Positions 17,325 to 28,236 of a stretch of 64,000 nucleotides of DNA are shown in pieces. A program made the position numbers and the translations under genes. Every line of letters starts with the position of its first letter. Position 1 is the first letter of the stretch. This DNA is from Clostridium sp. 1001275B_160808_H3 (GTDB taxonomy: Bacteria > Bacillota > Clostridia > Clostridiales > Clostridiaceae), in assembly GCF_015550425.1 (NCBI RefSeq), contig NZ_JADNAT010000007.1, positions 20,857-84,856 of the forward strand, written 5' to 3'. Below the pieces are notes generated by a model. That model was not told where the DNA came from. It ran no database searches and saw only the letters and a program-made list of their open reading frames with translations.

Positions 17325-18167
17325 ATGCGTATTAAGAAGGTGTTTAATAATAATGTAGTACTTGTTATAGATGACCTTGGAAAAGAGCAAATCGTTATGG
17401 GAAAAGGCATAGGATTTCAAAAGTTTCCAAAGGATTTAATAGATAGTAAAAAAATAGAAAAAAGATTTATATTTAATGATAAAGAATCTTTAAATGATCT
17501 TTATACATTATTAGGAAGAATACCTTTAAATGATGTAGAGCTTGCTAGTGAAATAATTGAAATGGGAAAAGAGGCTCTTGGATATGAATTAAATGATACG
17601 ATTTTAATTACTTTATCTGATCATATTAGCTATATGTTAAAAAGAATAGATGATGGATTATTTTTTAGAAACCCACTTCAATGGGAGATAAAGCAAATAT
17701 ATCCTGAAGAATATGAGTTCTCTAAAAGGGCTGTTGATTACCTAAGAGTAAAAACTGGTAAGAACATCCCAGATTCAGAGGTAGCTTTTATAACATTACA
17801 TTTTGCAAATGCTCATTTAGAAACAGATAATATGGAAGAAACATTATTATTAACCAAAATAATAGATAGTATATTAGATATTATAAAATATAACTATGGA
17901 ATAGAAATGAATGAGTATTCTTTTGATTATACAAGGTTTATATCACATTTACGTTGTTTTATAAGTAGACAACTTAAAAATGAAAGCGTCAATGTTGATA
18001 CATCTTTATTGGAAATTGTAAAGATTAAATATCCAGAGGATTTTAAATGTGCTAAAAAGATTAAAATGTTTCTTGAGGTAACTTATAAATGGAACATAAG
18101 TGAAAATGAATTGTTGTATTTAACTTTACATTTAAATAGATTGTCTAGTATTAGTAAGAAAAAATAA
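17325..18167 (+). CDS. licT: BglG/LicT-type transcriptional antiterminator
   Basis: A 280-residue PTS-controlled RNA-binding regulator. The CAT/RNA-binding domain (about 1-60; MRIKKVFNNNVVLVID, GKGIGFQK) precedes PRD1 (about 65-170; conserved His in SDHISYML and ITLHFANAHLE) and PRD2 (about 172-278; FISHLRCF, LTLHLNRLS). In this family PRD phosphorylation by HPr and the cognate EII sets dimerisation and RAT binding. Start ATG 17325 has GGAGGT five bases upstream. RAT sites precede both this gene (17220) and the permease gene (18177), so it should control its own expression and that of bglP-bglA. Confidence 0.92.
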   Translation: MRIKKVFNNNVVLVIDDLGKEQIVMGKGIGFQKFPKDLIDSKKIEKRFIFNDKESLNDLYTLLGRIPLNDVELASEIIEMGKEALGYELNDTILITLSDHISYMLKRIDDGLFFRNPLQWEIKQIYPEEYEFSKRAVDYLRVKTGKNIPDSEVAFITLHFANAHLETDNMEETLLLTKIIDSILDIIKYNYGIEMNEYSFDYTRFISHLRCFISRQLKNESVNVDTSLLEIVKIKYPEDFKCAKKIKMFLEVTYKWNISENELLYLTLHLNRLSSISKKK

Positions 18168-18176
18168 ATATTTGTA

Positions 18177-18332
18177 GGATCGTTACTGGTTTAGCAGGCG
18201 TGACCTAAGTTTAAGAGATTATATTATAGAATTAGATATACGTTAGTTATTTTATTTAGAAATTATATTAATTGTATTTTTGTATATCTAATTTGTATTA
18301 ATTAGCATCTCTAAAAACTTAGGTCTTTTTTT
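18177..18332 (+). promoter_or_regulatory. RAT antiterminator 2 with long overlapping terminator
   Basis: GGATCGTTACTGGTTTAGCAGGCGTGACCT (18177-18206), read in two halves, closely follows the LicT RAT pattern. Its 3' part GACCTAAGTT (18202-18211) pairs perfectly with AACTTAGGTC (18316-18325), followed by seven T's. The arms are about 100 bases apart, with a nested stem AATTAGATATAC / GTATATCTAATT inside. That is an unusually long terminator loop. It governs the permease gene. Confidence 0.88.
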
Positions 18333-18361
18333 ATATATAAATTTTGGAGGGGAGATTTAAA

Positions 18362-20203
18362 ATGAAGTTTGAAAGAGAAGCCGAAGAAATAATAAAATTA
18401 GTTGGAGGAAAAGACAATGTAATAAGTTTAGTGCATTGTGCTACAAGATTACGCTTTAAGCTTAAGAGCACTTCTGTTGCTAATAAAGCAGAATTAGAAA
18501 AAATGAAAGATGTCTTATCTGTTGTAAATAGTGGTGGACAATATCAAGTGGTAATTGGTAATAAGGTTACTGATTATTATGATACTATCACAAAAAAATT
18601 AGGATTAAAGGATAGTTCTTCTAATGAAAAAGGAGAAAAGGTATCATTAGTTTCTATGATTTTTGAAACTATATCAGGAGCATTTTCACCATTAATACCA
18701 GCTTTAGCAGGAGCAGGTATGGTAAAGGCATTATTAACTGTATTAACATCATTTGGATGGATGTCTGATTCAACTACTACTTATGCTATTTTATCAGCAG
18801 CTGGAAATGGAGTATTCTACTTATTACCTGTATTTTTAGGTATAACTTTAGCTAAGAAGCTAGGAGGTAATATGTTTGTTGGAGGAGCTATTGGTGCAGC
18901 GCTTTTAGATCCAAGCTACACTGGACTAATTGGATCAGAAGGTATTGTAGACTTTTTAGGATTAAAAGTAACACCTATTGATTATGCATCAAGTGTATTC
19001 CCAATATTCGTAGCAATATTTATCTATTACTGGGTTGATAAATTATTAAAGAAGATAATTTTAAAAGACTTACAATTATTCTTAGTACCAATGTTTTCAC
19101 TATTAATTATGGTTCCTTTAACAGTTATTCTATTTGGACCATTTGGAACAACTGTTGGTGATGTTATTTCTAATGCTGTAATGTGGTTAATTGATAAGAG
19201 TCATATATTAGCAGGTATAGTTTTAGGTGCAGGAATGCCTTTCTTAGCAGTATTTGGACTTCACTGGGGATTTACTCCTATTACATTACAAAACCTTGCA
19301 ACTACAGGAGGAGATCCAATTGAAGGAGCAGCAGTTGCAGCAGTATTTGCACAAGTTGGTATAGCTTTAGGTTTATTCTTAAGAGCAAAGAAGCATACTC
19401 AATTAAAATCATTAACAGGTTCAACTGCTTTAACAGGAATATTAGCAGGTGTAACTGAGCCAATAATTTATGGTGTTATTTTAAGATATAGAAGAACTAT
19501 TCCAATTTTAGCTATTGCAGGTGGTGTTGGTGGTGCTATTTGTGGTGCTTTTGGAGTTACTTGTAATGCTTATGTATTCCACAACATTTTCTCAGCTCCA
19601 GTTTACACTCCATTTATAGGATATGTACTTGGTGTTGGAACAGCATTAATTCTTGGTACAGTACTAGCATTCATGTTTGGATTAAAAGAAGAAGAAATTA
19701 AAGAAATGGAATCAGAAACATCAGCTGTTATTAAAGAGGATGATAATAAAATTGAAGAATTAGTATCACCAATTAAAGGAGAGCAAATTAATTTATCAGA
19801 AGTTGAAGATGAAGTTTTTGCATCAGGGGCTGTAGGTGTAGGAATGGCAATTGTTCCATCAAAAGGAGAGGTTGTATCACCTGTTGATGGAGTTGTTTCA
19901 ACTATATTCCCAACAAAACATGCAATAGGAATTATATCTGATAATGGAACAGAAATATTAATTCATGTTGGATTAAATACTGTTTCTTTAGATGGAAAAT
20001 ATTATGACTTAAATGTTAATTCTGGAGATAAGGTTAAAAAAGGACAAAAGCTTCTTTCTTTTGATATTGATGGAATTAAGAAAGAAGGATATAGCACAGT
20101 TACTCCAGTATTAGTTACAAATTCAAGTGATTTAGCAGATGTAATTATAATTGAAAATAAAGAAATTGAAGAAAATGATTCAATTATAAAGGTTGTTCAC
20201 TAA
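18362..20203 (+). CDS. bglP: Beta-glucoside PTS transporter subunit EIIBCA
   Basis: A 613-residue three-domain phosphotransferase permease. EIIB comes first (phosphorylated C26 in LVHCATRLRF), then membrane EIIC (about 105-455, around ten helices, with GVTEPIIYG typical of the glucose/beta-glucoside superfamily), then EIIA (about 485-600; active His in LIHVGLNTVSL). It imports and phosphorylates aryl- or oligo-beta-glucosides such as salicin or cellobiose; the exact sugar cannot be read from sequence. Start ATG 18362 follows GGAGGGGAG. It is controlled by RAT 2 and followed 23 bases later by the phospho-beta-glucosidase gene. Confidence 0.93.
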   Translation: MKFEREAEEIIKLVGGKDNVISLVHCATRLRFKLKSTSVANKAELEKMKDVLSVVNSGGQYQVVIGNKVTDYYDTITKKLGLKDSSSNEKGEKVSLVSMIFETISGAFSPLIPALAGAGMVKALLTVLTSFGWMSDSTTTYAILSAAGNGVFYLLPVFLGITLAKKLGGNMFVGGAIGAALLDPSYTGLIGSEGIVDFLGLKVTPIDYASSVFPIFVAIFIYYWVDKLLKKIILKDLQLFLVPMFSLLIMVPLTVILFGPFGTTVGDVISNAVMWLIDKSHILAGIVLGAGMPFLAVFGLHWGFTPITLQNLATTGGDPIEGAAVAAVFAQVGIALGLFLRAKKHTQLKSLTGSTALTGILAGVTEPIIYGVILRYRRTIPILAIAGGVGGAICGAFGVTCNAYVFHNIFSAPVYTPFIGYVLGVGTALILGTVLAFMFGLKEEEIKEMESETSAVIKEDDNKIEELVSPIKGEQINLSEVEDEVFASGAVGVGMAIVPSKGEVVSPVDGVVSTIFPTKHAIGIISDNGTEILIHVGLNTVSLDGKYYDLNVNSGDKVKKGQKLLSFDIDGIKKEGYSTVTPVLVTNSSDLADVIIIENKEIEENDSIIKVVH

Positions 20204-20222
20204 GATTTACGGAGGTATTTAA

Positions 20223-21659
<1,437 letters not shown>

Positions 21660-21723
21660 TAACAATGGAATATTAAACAGATGAGAATTGAAACTTTCAT
21701 TTAGATATTGGGAAAAGAGTAGT

Positions 21724-21768
21724 ATAATCCCCAAGGGAGTCGCGTTTCGCGACGACCTTGGGGATTAT
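21724..21768 (+). terminator. Hairpin terminating the bgl operon
   Basis: AATCCCCAAGG and CCTTGGGGATT enclose a second stem GTCGCG-TTT-CGCGAC. It is very stable but lacks a long T run. The inner stem equals the core of the hairpin at 3106-3142. Confidence 0.75.
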
Positions 21769-21854
21769 CAATTATTAAATACAATAATCAATATTTAATA
21801 TGTATTATTTATAATTTTCAATATTACATAGGTACAATTAATTGAAGTAGATAA

Positions 21855-21888
21855 TAAAAAACTTCCCATATGTTTGGGGAGTTTTTTA
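21855..21888 (+). terminator. Terminator-like hairpin before EIIA remnant
   Basis: AAAACTTCCC pairs with GGGGAGTTTT, followed by six T's. It ends just before the EIIA fragment and may be the end of a gene that was deleted. Confidence 0.65.
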
Positions 21889-21900
21889 CTTCCCTTTTAA

Positions 21901-22176
21901 ATTGTAGTTGATGATGAAATAGCAATACCTCATGCTAAGCCTGGAAGATATGTTAATAGTTTTGGAATAACAATAAGCACTTTTAAAACTCCAATTGTAT
22001 TTGCTAGTCATAAAAATGTCAGAATACTTATAACTATTGCTAGTGTTAGTAGTGAAAATCATATTGATTTAATAACACAAATAATGAAATTAATCGAGGA
22101 TGAAAGTTTTATGGAACTTCTTCTTAATAGTAATGATAGTCAAAAAGATTACATTTTAAAAAGAATTCATAATTGA
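21901..22176 (+). pseudogene. PTS EIIA (EIIA-2/UlaC-like) fragment lacking its N-terminus
   Basis: The frame from 21901 (right after a stop) to TGA at 22176 gives 91 residues beginning IVVDDEIAIPHAKPGRYVNS. The IAIPHA active-site motif, FGITISTFKTPIVF and SENHIDLITQIMKLIEDESF are typical of type-2 EIIA domains, either stand-alone (UlaC-like) or at the C-terminus of MtlR/LicR-type PRD regulators. About 50-60 N-terminal residues and any start or ribosome binding site are missing. The active His survives, but the fragment is unlikely to be translated from its natural start. It lies downstream of another PTS operon. Confidence 0.8.
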
Positions 22177-22267
22177 ATGAGTATAAGTATTAAAACATAT
22201 ACAAAAAAATGATAAAATTTTAGAAAAAAGTTATTGTAATTAAAGGTAAAATATACTAGAATATATA

Positions 22268-22281
22268 TGAAAACATTGTCA
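22268..22281. promoter_or_regulatory. Weak cre-like site
   Basis: TGAAAACATTGTCA fits the cre consensus except that the central CG is CA. The CG is usually essential, so this is tentative. It lies 275 bases before the GH84 gene. Confidence 0.2.
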
Positions 22282-22324
22282 TGTATTTGTTGAATTAGCG
22301 TGTAATCAATTAAGTTTGAGCATT

Positions 22325-22362
22325 AGCTGAAAAGGAGTTAGTATTCTTTTCGGCTTTTTTTA
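22325..22362 (+). terminator. Terminator or attenuator upstream of GH84 gene
   Basis: AGCTGAAAAG and CTTTTCGGCT form a stem followed by TTTTTTTA. It ends the EIIA-remnant transcript, or could be a leader attenuator for the GH84 gene 190 bases downstream. Confidence 0.75.
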
Positions 22363-22555
22363 TGCAACAATGCACTAAAAGTAAACCCATATTATGTTTA
22401 CTTGGAAGCAAATGAGGGAATGTGTGCAAATCTACGCAACAGTCAAATTATAGAAGAAGCAAATTCGAAGTACAGTTATAGAAAAATCAAACTTAAATAT
22501 ATCCATTTTGTTAGATCAAATGCATAACAAAATAAATTTAAGGGGGAAAGAGACG
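22363..22555. other. Leader region of GH84 gene
   Basis: It contains a perfect inverted repeat AGTAAAC (22380-22386) / GTTTACT (22396-22402) that could be an operator. No clear promoter hexamers were found, and no coding potential. Confidence 0.35.
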
Positions 22556-25500
22556 ATGATAAAAAAATCTAAAAGGTATTTATCAGCAATGCTTACTGGA
22601 GCCATATTATTATCGAATATGTCAGGCACAATTAGTGTATCGGCTGAAACTCTGTCTAATGGAGTACCTAATGCTGAAGTCACTACAGTAGAAAATACTG
22701 AGTATGAAATTTATCCATCACCACAAAGAATAGAGTATAACGATGGAAGTTCTAATCTTAATAATGGTGTAAACGTTGTTTATGAAACTGGTATAGATAG
22801 CTATACCAAGACTCGCTTAGAAAGTGAAATTTTAAAAGCACATAACATTGGCTATGAAGTTTCATCATCTAATGCAGTTGTTGATGGAAAAACTAATATT
22901 TTAGTAGGGATTGAGGGTTCTGGTGAATTTGTTGATCAGTATGCAGACAAATATACTTTATCAACAGAAAATCTTTTTAGTAAAATTGATTCTTATTTCT
23001 TAGCTGCTGATAATAATGTTATTACTGTTCTTGGAAAAGATACGGATGCAGCTTTTTATGGGTTAACAACTTTATATCATGTAGTAAATCAAATAAATAA
23101 TAATATAATAAGGAATTTTAAAATTGAAGATTATGCAAACGTAGTTACTAGAGGATTTATAGAAGGATACTACGGAAATCCATGGTCAGTAGAAGACAGA
23201 AGTGATCTTATGACTTATGGCGGGTATTATAAATTAAATGCTTACTTCTATGCTCCTAAAGATGATCCAAAGCATAGAGTTCAGTGGCGTTCACTTTATA
23301 CTGAAGACGAGCTTACATGGATTAGGCAATTAGCAGATGCAGGTAATGCTTCTAAGTGTAGATTTGTATATGGAATTCATCCATTTCCAGGAAACGATGC
23401 CTTTGGAATAAATAAAGATGAAGCAGGGTATCAAAATGATTTAGCTGATTTAAAAGCTAAGCTTAAACAAGTTATAGATCAAGGTGTTAGACAAATTGCT
23501 ATACTTGCAGATGACTTTGCTAATCCAGGAGGAGAACTTGGTCTTAGATTAGTAAACGATATAACTACTTGGTTAGAAACTGAAGTAAAGGCACAATATC
23601 CTGATATGAAAACTACATTACCATACATTCCTTTTGATTATATGGGAAATGGATCAAGTAATGAGTTTAGCTATTTACAACAAGCTCCAGAAAATGTACA
23701 ACTTGTTATGACTGGTGGAAGAATTTGGGGAGAAGTAACTCAAAATTTCTCACAAACATTCAAAAATAATACAGGTAGAGCACCATATTATTGGATTAAC
23801 TGGCCATGTTCAGATAACTCTAAGAAACATTTAATTATGGGTGGTAATGATACATTTTTACATCCAGGAGTAGATCCAACACTTATTGAAGGAATAATGC
23901 TAAATCCAATGCAACAATCAGAAGCTAACAAATCAGCTCTATTTGCAGTTGCAGATTATTCTTGGAACATTTGGGAGACTAAAGCAGAGGCAGATAAAAA
24001 CTGGAATGATTCATTTAAATATATGGATCATAATACAGCGATAGAAACTGAAGCTTCATCTGCTTTACGTGAAATTAGTAAGCACATGATAAATCAAAAT
24101 ATGGATGGTCGTGTTACTGCATTACAAGAATCTATCGAATTAGCTCCTAAATTAACAGCATTTAAAGAAAAATATGATTCAGGTGCACTTGTTAAAGAAG
24201 ATGCATTAGCATTAATTGAAGAGTTTACAAAAATTAAAGATGCAGCAGCTTATTATAAAAATAATCCAGGAAATGCAAAGACAAGAGATCAAATAATTTA
24301 CTGGTTAAATTGCTGGGAAGATACAACAACAGCAGCAATTGGATATCTAAAAGCTATTATTGCAAATGAAGAAGGAAATAATAATGATGTTTGGACAAAC
24401 TATTCAGAAGCACAAGCTGCATTTGAAAATTCAAAGACTTATGGATTTCATTATGTAGATCATACTGAATATGCAGAAGTAGGTGTTCAACATATTGTTC
24501 CATTTATAAAAACAATGGAACAAGCTTTAGCTCCAATAGTTTCTGGGATAGTAGATCCATCTAAGGTAGTTGCATCTGTTATAACTAATAGATCAGATGT
24601 TCCAGCTGGAAACTTATCAAATGTTTTAGATAACAATCCTTCAACTGAAGTTGTTTATAAGAATCCAAATTCTATAGTAGCAGGAACTTATATTGGTGTT
24701 AAGTACAATAAAGTAATTAATATTAAAGACATAGAATTTTCATTAGGTGCTATTTCTAACCCAAATGACACAATGCAAGAAGCTAAGCTTCAATATACAG
24801 TAGATGGTAGAAAATGGATAGATTTAAATGAAGAAGTTTATACTATGCCAAGTAAAATTGTTGTTGATGGTTTAAATCTTGATGCAATGGGAGTTCGTGT
24901 TATTGCAACTAAAGATAAATCAAATACATGGTTTGGTGTTAAAGACATAATAATTAATAAAGATGATATTGTAGAAGAAGATAATGAAATAAATGCTACT
25001 ATAATAAGAACTCCAGGATGGCAAGGAATTTATAGTGGATCTGAGTCAAACTTATTAGATGGTAATGACTCAACTGATGTTTGGTATAAAACTCATACAG
25101 GAGATATGAGTTATGCTGGAGATTACATTGGAGTAGATTTAGGTTTAGTAATTCCAGTAGGGGATGTTAGATTTGTTGTTGGAAGAAATGGTTCAGGCGA
25201 TAAATGGTCTAGCTATAAATTAGAATATTCAATAAACAATCAAGATTGGACAACATTTAAAGAATATACAGGAAAAGATAGTGGACAAGATATAATTGAA
25301 GAAAATCTTGAAGGAAAAGAAGCTAGATATGTTAGATTAACTAACAAGGAAGAGGCACATAAATGGGTAATCTTCTCAGAAATTAGTGTTAAAAAGTATG
25401 GCTCAGAGGTATCAACAAAGAATGTTTATACAAATACTGATTTAGAGCTTGCATCAATTTTTGAAAATGAAGAGTTAACAAAGCTAGCTCCAAAAGAAAA

Positions 25501-27862
25501 TATAACTTTACAGGCTAATGAATATATAGGAATTAAGTTAGATAGAATTAAGGACTTAAGTGAAATAGCTTTAGAAGTATCAAATATGGATGGATTAGCA
25601 TTACAAACATCTATGAATGGATTAGAGTGGACTGATGTTAATTTAGAAACAAGAAGTAATTTACAAGATGCTAGATATGTAAGATTAATAGCAAATAAAG
25701 ATGTTACTTTCAATTTAAATAAATTTGAAGTTAAGTCTAATGAAATATATGCGCCATCTATAGTAGAATCATTTGTAAAAATTAATGGTAAAGTAGAAAG
25801 CATATTTGATAAAAACTTCAATTCATCAGCATCATTTGATTCTTTCCCAAGAAAAGATAGTGGCATAGTATTTGATTTAGGACAAACTATGAATATAAGT
25901 AATATTACTTATGCTGTATTAGATACAGAAAGAGATTTCCTAAGAGATGCTAAATTCCAAATATCTTTAGATGGAGAAGAATGGACAGATGTAATAACTA
26001 TTGGTGATGGCGTAGAAAATGATAATAGCGATATGGATGCTAAGCCAGTTGATGCTGGATATGACCATGGAGATAGTACAACTATAGTTCCAATTTCTCA
26101 TGCTTTTGTAAAAGGTGAATTAGATTCAGCTAAAGAAGCAAGATATTTAAGAATACTATTTACTGCAAATTATATGCATAGATGGGTTAAAATAAGCGAA
26201 ATCTTAATTAATGATGGTGAATATGTTCCAAATGTAAATGATCCAACTTTTGTTTCTAATCCAATAGAGGTAGAAGGATTTGGACCACAAAATATTAAAG
26301 ATGGCGATTTAACTACAGCATATAAACCAAATACTAATAATGGACAAATAAAATCAGGAAGCTTAACATATCGTTTATCTGAAAATACAGATGTTAAGAA
26401 AATAAACATTGTTCAAAGTGGTAATGGTATTTCAAATGCTAAAGTTATGGTTAGAACTGGATATGATGAAGATGGACAAGAGATTTGGAATGAACTTGGA
26501 ACACTAGATAAGAGTTTAAATGAAATTCTAAATACTGAGTATGATAACATTTATGAAATAAGAATTGATTGGGAAGGGGTAGCTCCTACTATATATGAAA
26601 TAGTTACAATCAACAATTATGATATACCAAATATAACTGATTTAGAAGAATTAATAGCATCTTCTGATGAGTATATAGCAGAAAACTACACATCAGGAAG
26701 TTTTGCTATATTTACTGAAGCTTTAGAAGCTGCAAAATCTATATTAGATAATTTAGCAAGTGCAAGTCAATCTGATATTGATAAAGCTAAAGAAGATTTA
26801 GTAAATGCAATAACTGGATTAGTTGATATTCAAGATTTAAAAGCTGTTATTAATAAAGCAAATGCTATTATAGGTAGTGATGTAGAGTACACAGAAGCAA
26901 CATTCAATGCTCTTAAGGAAGCTTTAGAAGCTGCAAATACTGTTTTAGCTAATGCTGATGCAACAAAAGATATGGTAACAGAAGCTATAGAGAATGTTGA
27001 TAAAGCTATCGATTCTTTAGTTGTAGTTGAAAATAAACCTGCAAATAAAGAACAATTACAAGCTTTAGTTGATAAAGCAAGTTCAATATCAGAAGAAGAC
27101 CTTTCAAAAGTTGAAGATGAATCATTAGTTGCTGAATTTAAAGAAGCTTTAGAAGAAGCTAAGGCTATACTAGCAGATGAAGAAGCAACACAAGAAGTTA
27201 TAGATGCATCAGTAGCTAGATTAACTAAAGCAATAGAATCTTTATCTTTTGAAAATACAGATAAAGGAGCTTTAACTGATTTAATAGAAAAGATAATGAA
27301 CTTAAATAGTGAAAACTATACAGAAGAATCCTGGAATGCCTTAAAAGATAAATTAGAAATTGCAAAGGAAGTTCTTTTAAATGAGAATGCTTCAGAAGAG
27401 GAAATTCAAAAAGCTTATGATGAATTATTTAAAGCTTTCTCTGAATTAAAAGTAAAACCAAGCAAAGAAAGACTTGAAGCTTTAATAAATAAAGCAGAAG
27501 GTTATAAGAAGAAGGATTACACAAAAGAAAGTTTTGAAGTCCTTAGTGAAAAATTAAAAGCAGCTAAAAAAGTATTAAAAGATAAAAATGCTACAGAAGC
27601 TGATGTATTAAAAGCAGAGCTTGAATTACAAAAAGCAATAGATCAGCTAGTAGTAAGAGACAATAATAATAATAATAATGGCAGCAATAACAACAGCAAC
27701 AATGGTAATAACAATTCTAATAATGGAGGCTCTGGAAACAGTGGATCTTCTAATAATGGTAGTGGTAATTTACCTCTAACAGGGGGAACTTCATCACTTG
27801 CATTAGTAGGAATTGCAGTGACACTTATTGGTGCTGGAACTGTACTAAGAAGAAGAAAGTAA
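22556..27862 (+). CDS. nagJ: GH84 beta-N-acetylglucosaminidase/hyaluronidase-like, wall-anchored
   Basis: A 1,768-residue NagJ/NagH-type enzyme attacking GlcNAc-containing host glycans (mucin, hyaluronan or O-GlcNAc). It has a signal peptide ending near VSA, a GH84 N-terminal alpha/beta domain (about 45-180) and a catalytic barrel (about 180-490) with GFIEGYYGNPWS and the catalytic Asp pair D319-D320 in LADDFAN. A helical domain follows (about 500-650). Then come four discoidin/CBM32-like modules (about 665-1340), five FIVAR repeats (about 1350-1700), an Asn/Gly/Ser-rich linker, LPLTG, a membrane helix and RRRK. Start ATG 22556 follows AGGGGG; the in-frame ATG 48 bases upstream has no such site. 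The multiple binding modules suggest it works on complex mucins at the cell surface. Confidence 0.92.
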   Translation: MIKKSKRYLSAMLTGAILLSNMSGTISVSAETLSNGVPNAEVTTVENTEYEIYPSPQRIEYNDGSSNLNNGVNVVYETGIDSYTKTRLESEILKAHNIGYEVSSSNAVVDGKTNILVGIEGSGEFVDQYADKYTLSTENLFSKIDSYFLAADNNVITVLGKDTDAAFYGLTTLYHVVNQINNNIIRNFKIEDYANVVTRGFIEGYYGNPWSVEDRSDLMTYGGYYKLNAYFYAPKDDPKHRVQWRSLYTEDELTWIRQLADAGNASKCRFVYGIHPFPGNDAFGINKDEAGYQNDLADLKAKLKQVIDQGVRQIAILADDFANPGGELGLRLVNDITTWLETEVKAQYPDMKTTLPYIPFDYMGNGSSNEFSYLQQAPENVQLVMTGGRIWGEVTQNFSQTFKNNTGRAPYYWINWPCSDNSKKHLIMGGNDTFLHPGVDPTLIEGIMLNPMQQSEANKSALFAVADYSWNIWETKAEADKNWNDSFKYMDHNTAIETEASSALREISKHMINQNMDGRVTALQESIELAPKLTAFKEKYDSGALVKEDALALIEEFTKIKDAAAYYKNNPGNAKTRDQIIYWLNCWEDTTTAAIGYLKAIIANEEGNNNDVWTNYSEAQAAFENSKTYGFHYVDHTEYAEVGVQHIVPFIKTMEQALAPIVSGIVDPSKVVASVITNRSDVPAGNLSNVLDNNPSTEVVYKNPNSIVAGTYIGVKYNKVINIKDIEFSLGAISNPNDTMQEAKLQYTVDGRKWIDLNEEVYTMPSKIVVDGLNLDAMGVRVIATKDKSNTWFGVKDIIINKDDIVEEDNEINATIIRTPGWQGIYSGSESNLLDGNDSTDVWYKTHTGDMSYAGDYIGVDLGLVIPVGDVRFVVGRNGSGDKWSSYKLEYSINNQDWTTFKEYTGKDSGQDIIEENLEGKEARYVRLTNKEEAHKWVIFSEISVKKYGSEVSTKNVYTNTDLELASIFENEELTKLAPKENITLQANEYIGIKLDRIKDLSEIALEVSNMDGLALQTSMNGLEWTDVNLETRSNLQDARYVRLIANKDVTFNLNKFEVKSNEIYAPSIVESFVKINGKVESIFDKNFNSSASFDSFPRKDSGIVFDLGQTMNISNITYAVLDTERDFLRDAKFQISLDGEEWTDVITIGDGVENDNSDMDAKPVDAGYDHGDSTTIVPISHAFVKGELDSAKEARYLRILFTANYMHRWVKISEILINDGEYVPNVNDPTFVSNPIEVEGFGPQNIKDGDLTTAYKPNTNNGQIKSGSLTYRLSENTDVKKINIVQSGNGISNAKVMVRTGYDEDGQEIWNELGTLDKSLNEILNTEYDNIYEIRIDWEGVAPTIYEIVTINNYDIPNITDLEELIASSDEYIAENYTSGSFAIFTEALEAAKSILDNLASASQSDIDKAKEDLVNAITGLVDIQDLKAVINKANAIIGSDVEYTEATFNALKEALEAANTVLANADATKDMVTEAIENVDKAIDSLVVVENKPANKEQLQALVDKASSISEEDLSKVEDESLVAEFKEALEEAKAILADEEATQEVIDASVARLTKAIESLSFENTDKGALTDLIEKIMNLNSENYTEESWNALKDKLEIAKEVLLNENASEEEIQKAYDELFKAFSELKVKPSKERLEALINKAEGYKKKDYTKESFEVLSEKLKAAKKVLKDKNATEADVLKAELELQKAIDQLVVRDNNNNNNGSNNNSNNGNNNSNNGGSGNSGSSNNGSGNLPLTGGTSSLALVGIAVTLIGAGTVLRRRK

Positions 27863-27877
27863 TTTCCATTCTTCTTG

Positions 27878-27905
27878 GCCCCAGGGAATTTCCCCTGGGG
27901 CTTAA
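27878..27905 (+). terminator. Terminator after GH84 gene
   Basis: GCCCCAGGG / CCCCTGGGGC stem with a short loop. The T tract is weak. It belongs to the same sequence family as hairpins at 43725 and 62432. Confidence 0.75.
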
Positions 27906-28236
27906 TTATTACAAGTTGAAATTATGAAAATTCTTAGATAAATCTATAAATTTCTAATAGGTTTAGTAAATGATTACATTAGAGTGAAATATAGTGATAT
28001 AATGTGAAATATGTAATAAATTAAGTGAAATAACATTCGCAATATTAGTTAAAGAAGTTTTAAATGTGGTTAATTATTTTGAAGTTATAGTATCAAAAAA
28101 ATAGTATTTCAGTGTTTTATATAGTTTCGATCGATATTATTATAGCTAAATAGCACTTATATAAGATTAAAAAATTTATGCTTAATAATATTGTTCAAAT
28201 AAATAAAAAAGATATTTTATAAGGGGAGGATTTGAG
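27906..28236. other. Intergenic leader of the GH2 gene
   Basis: AT-rich, with several repeats of a short AGTGAAATA/ATGTGAAATA motif between 27980 and 28035. A TTTCGATCGATA stretch lies near 28126. No promoter is assignable with confidence, and no gene is supported. Confidence 0.35.

Noticed and set aside
22268..22281. cre site controlling the GH84 gene
   Set aside because: The central CG of the consensus is CA and a terminator lies between it and the gene; kept only as a very weak feature.
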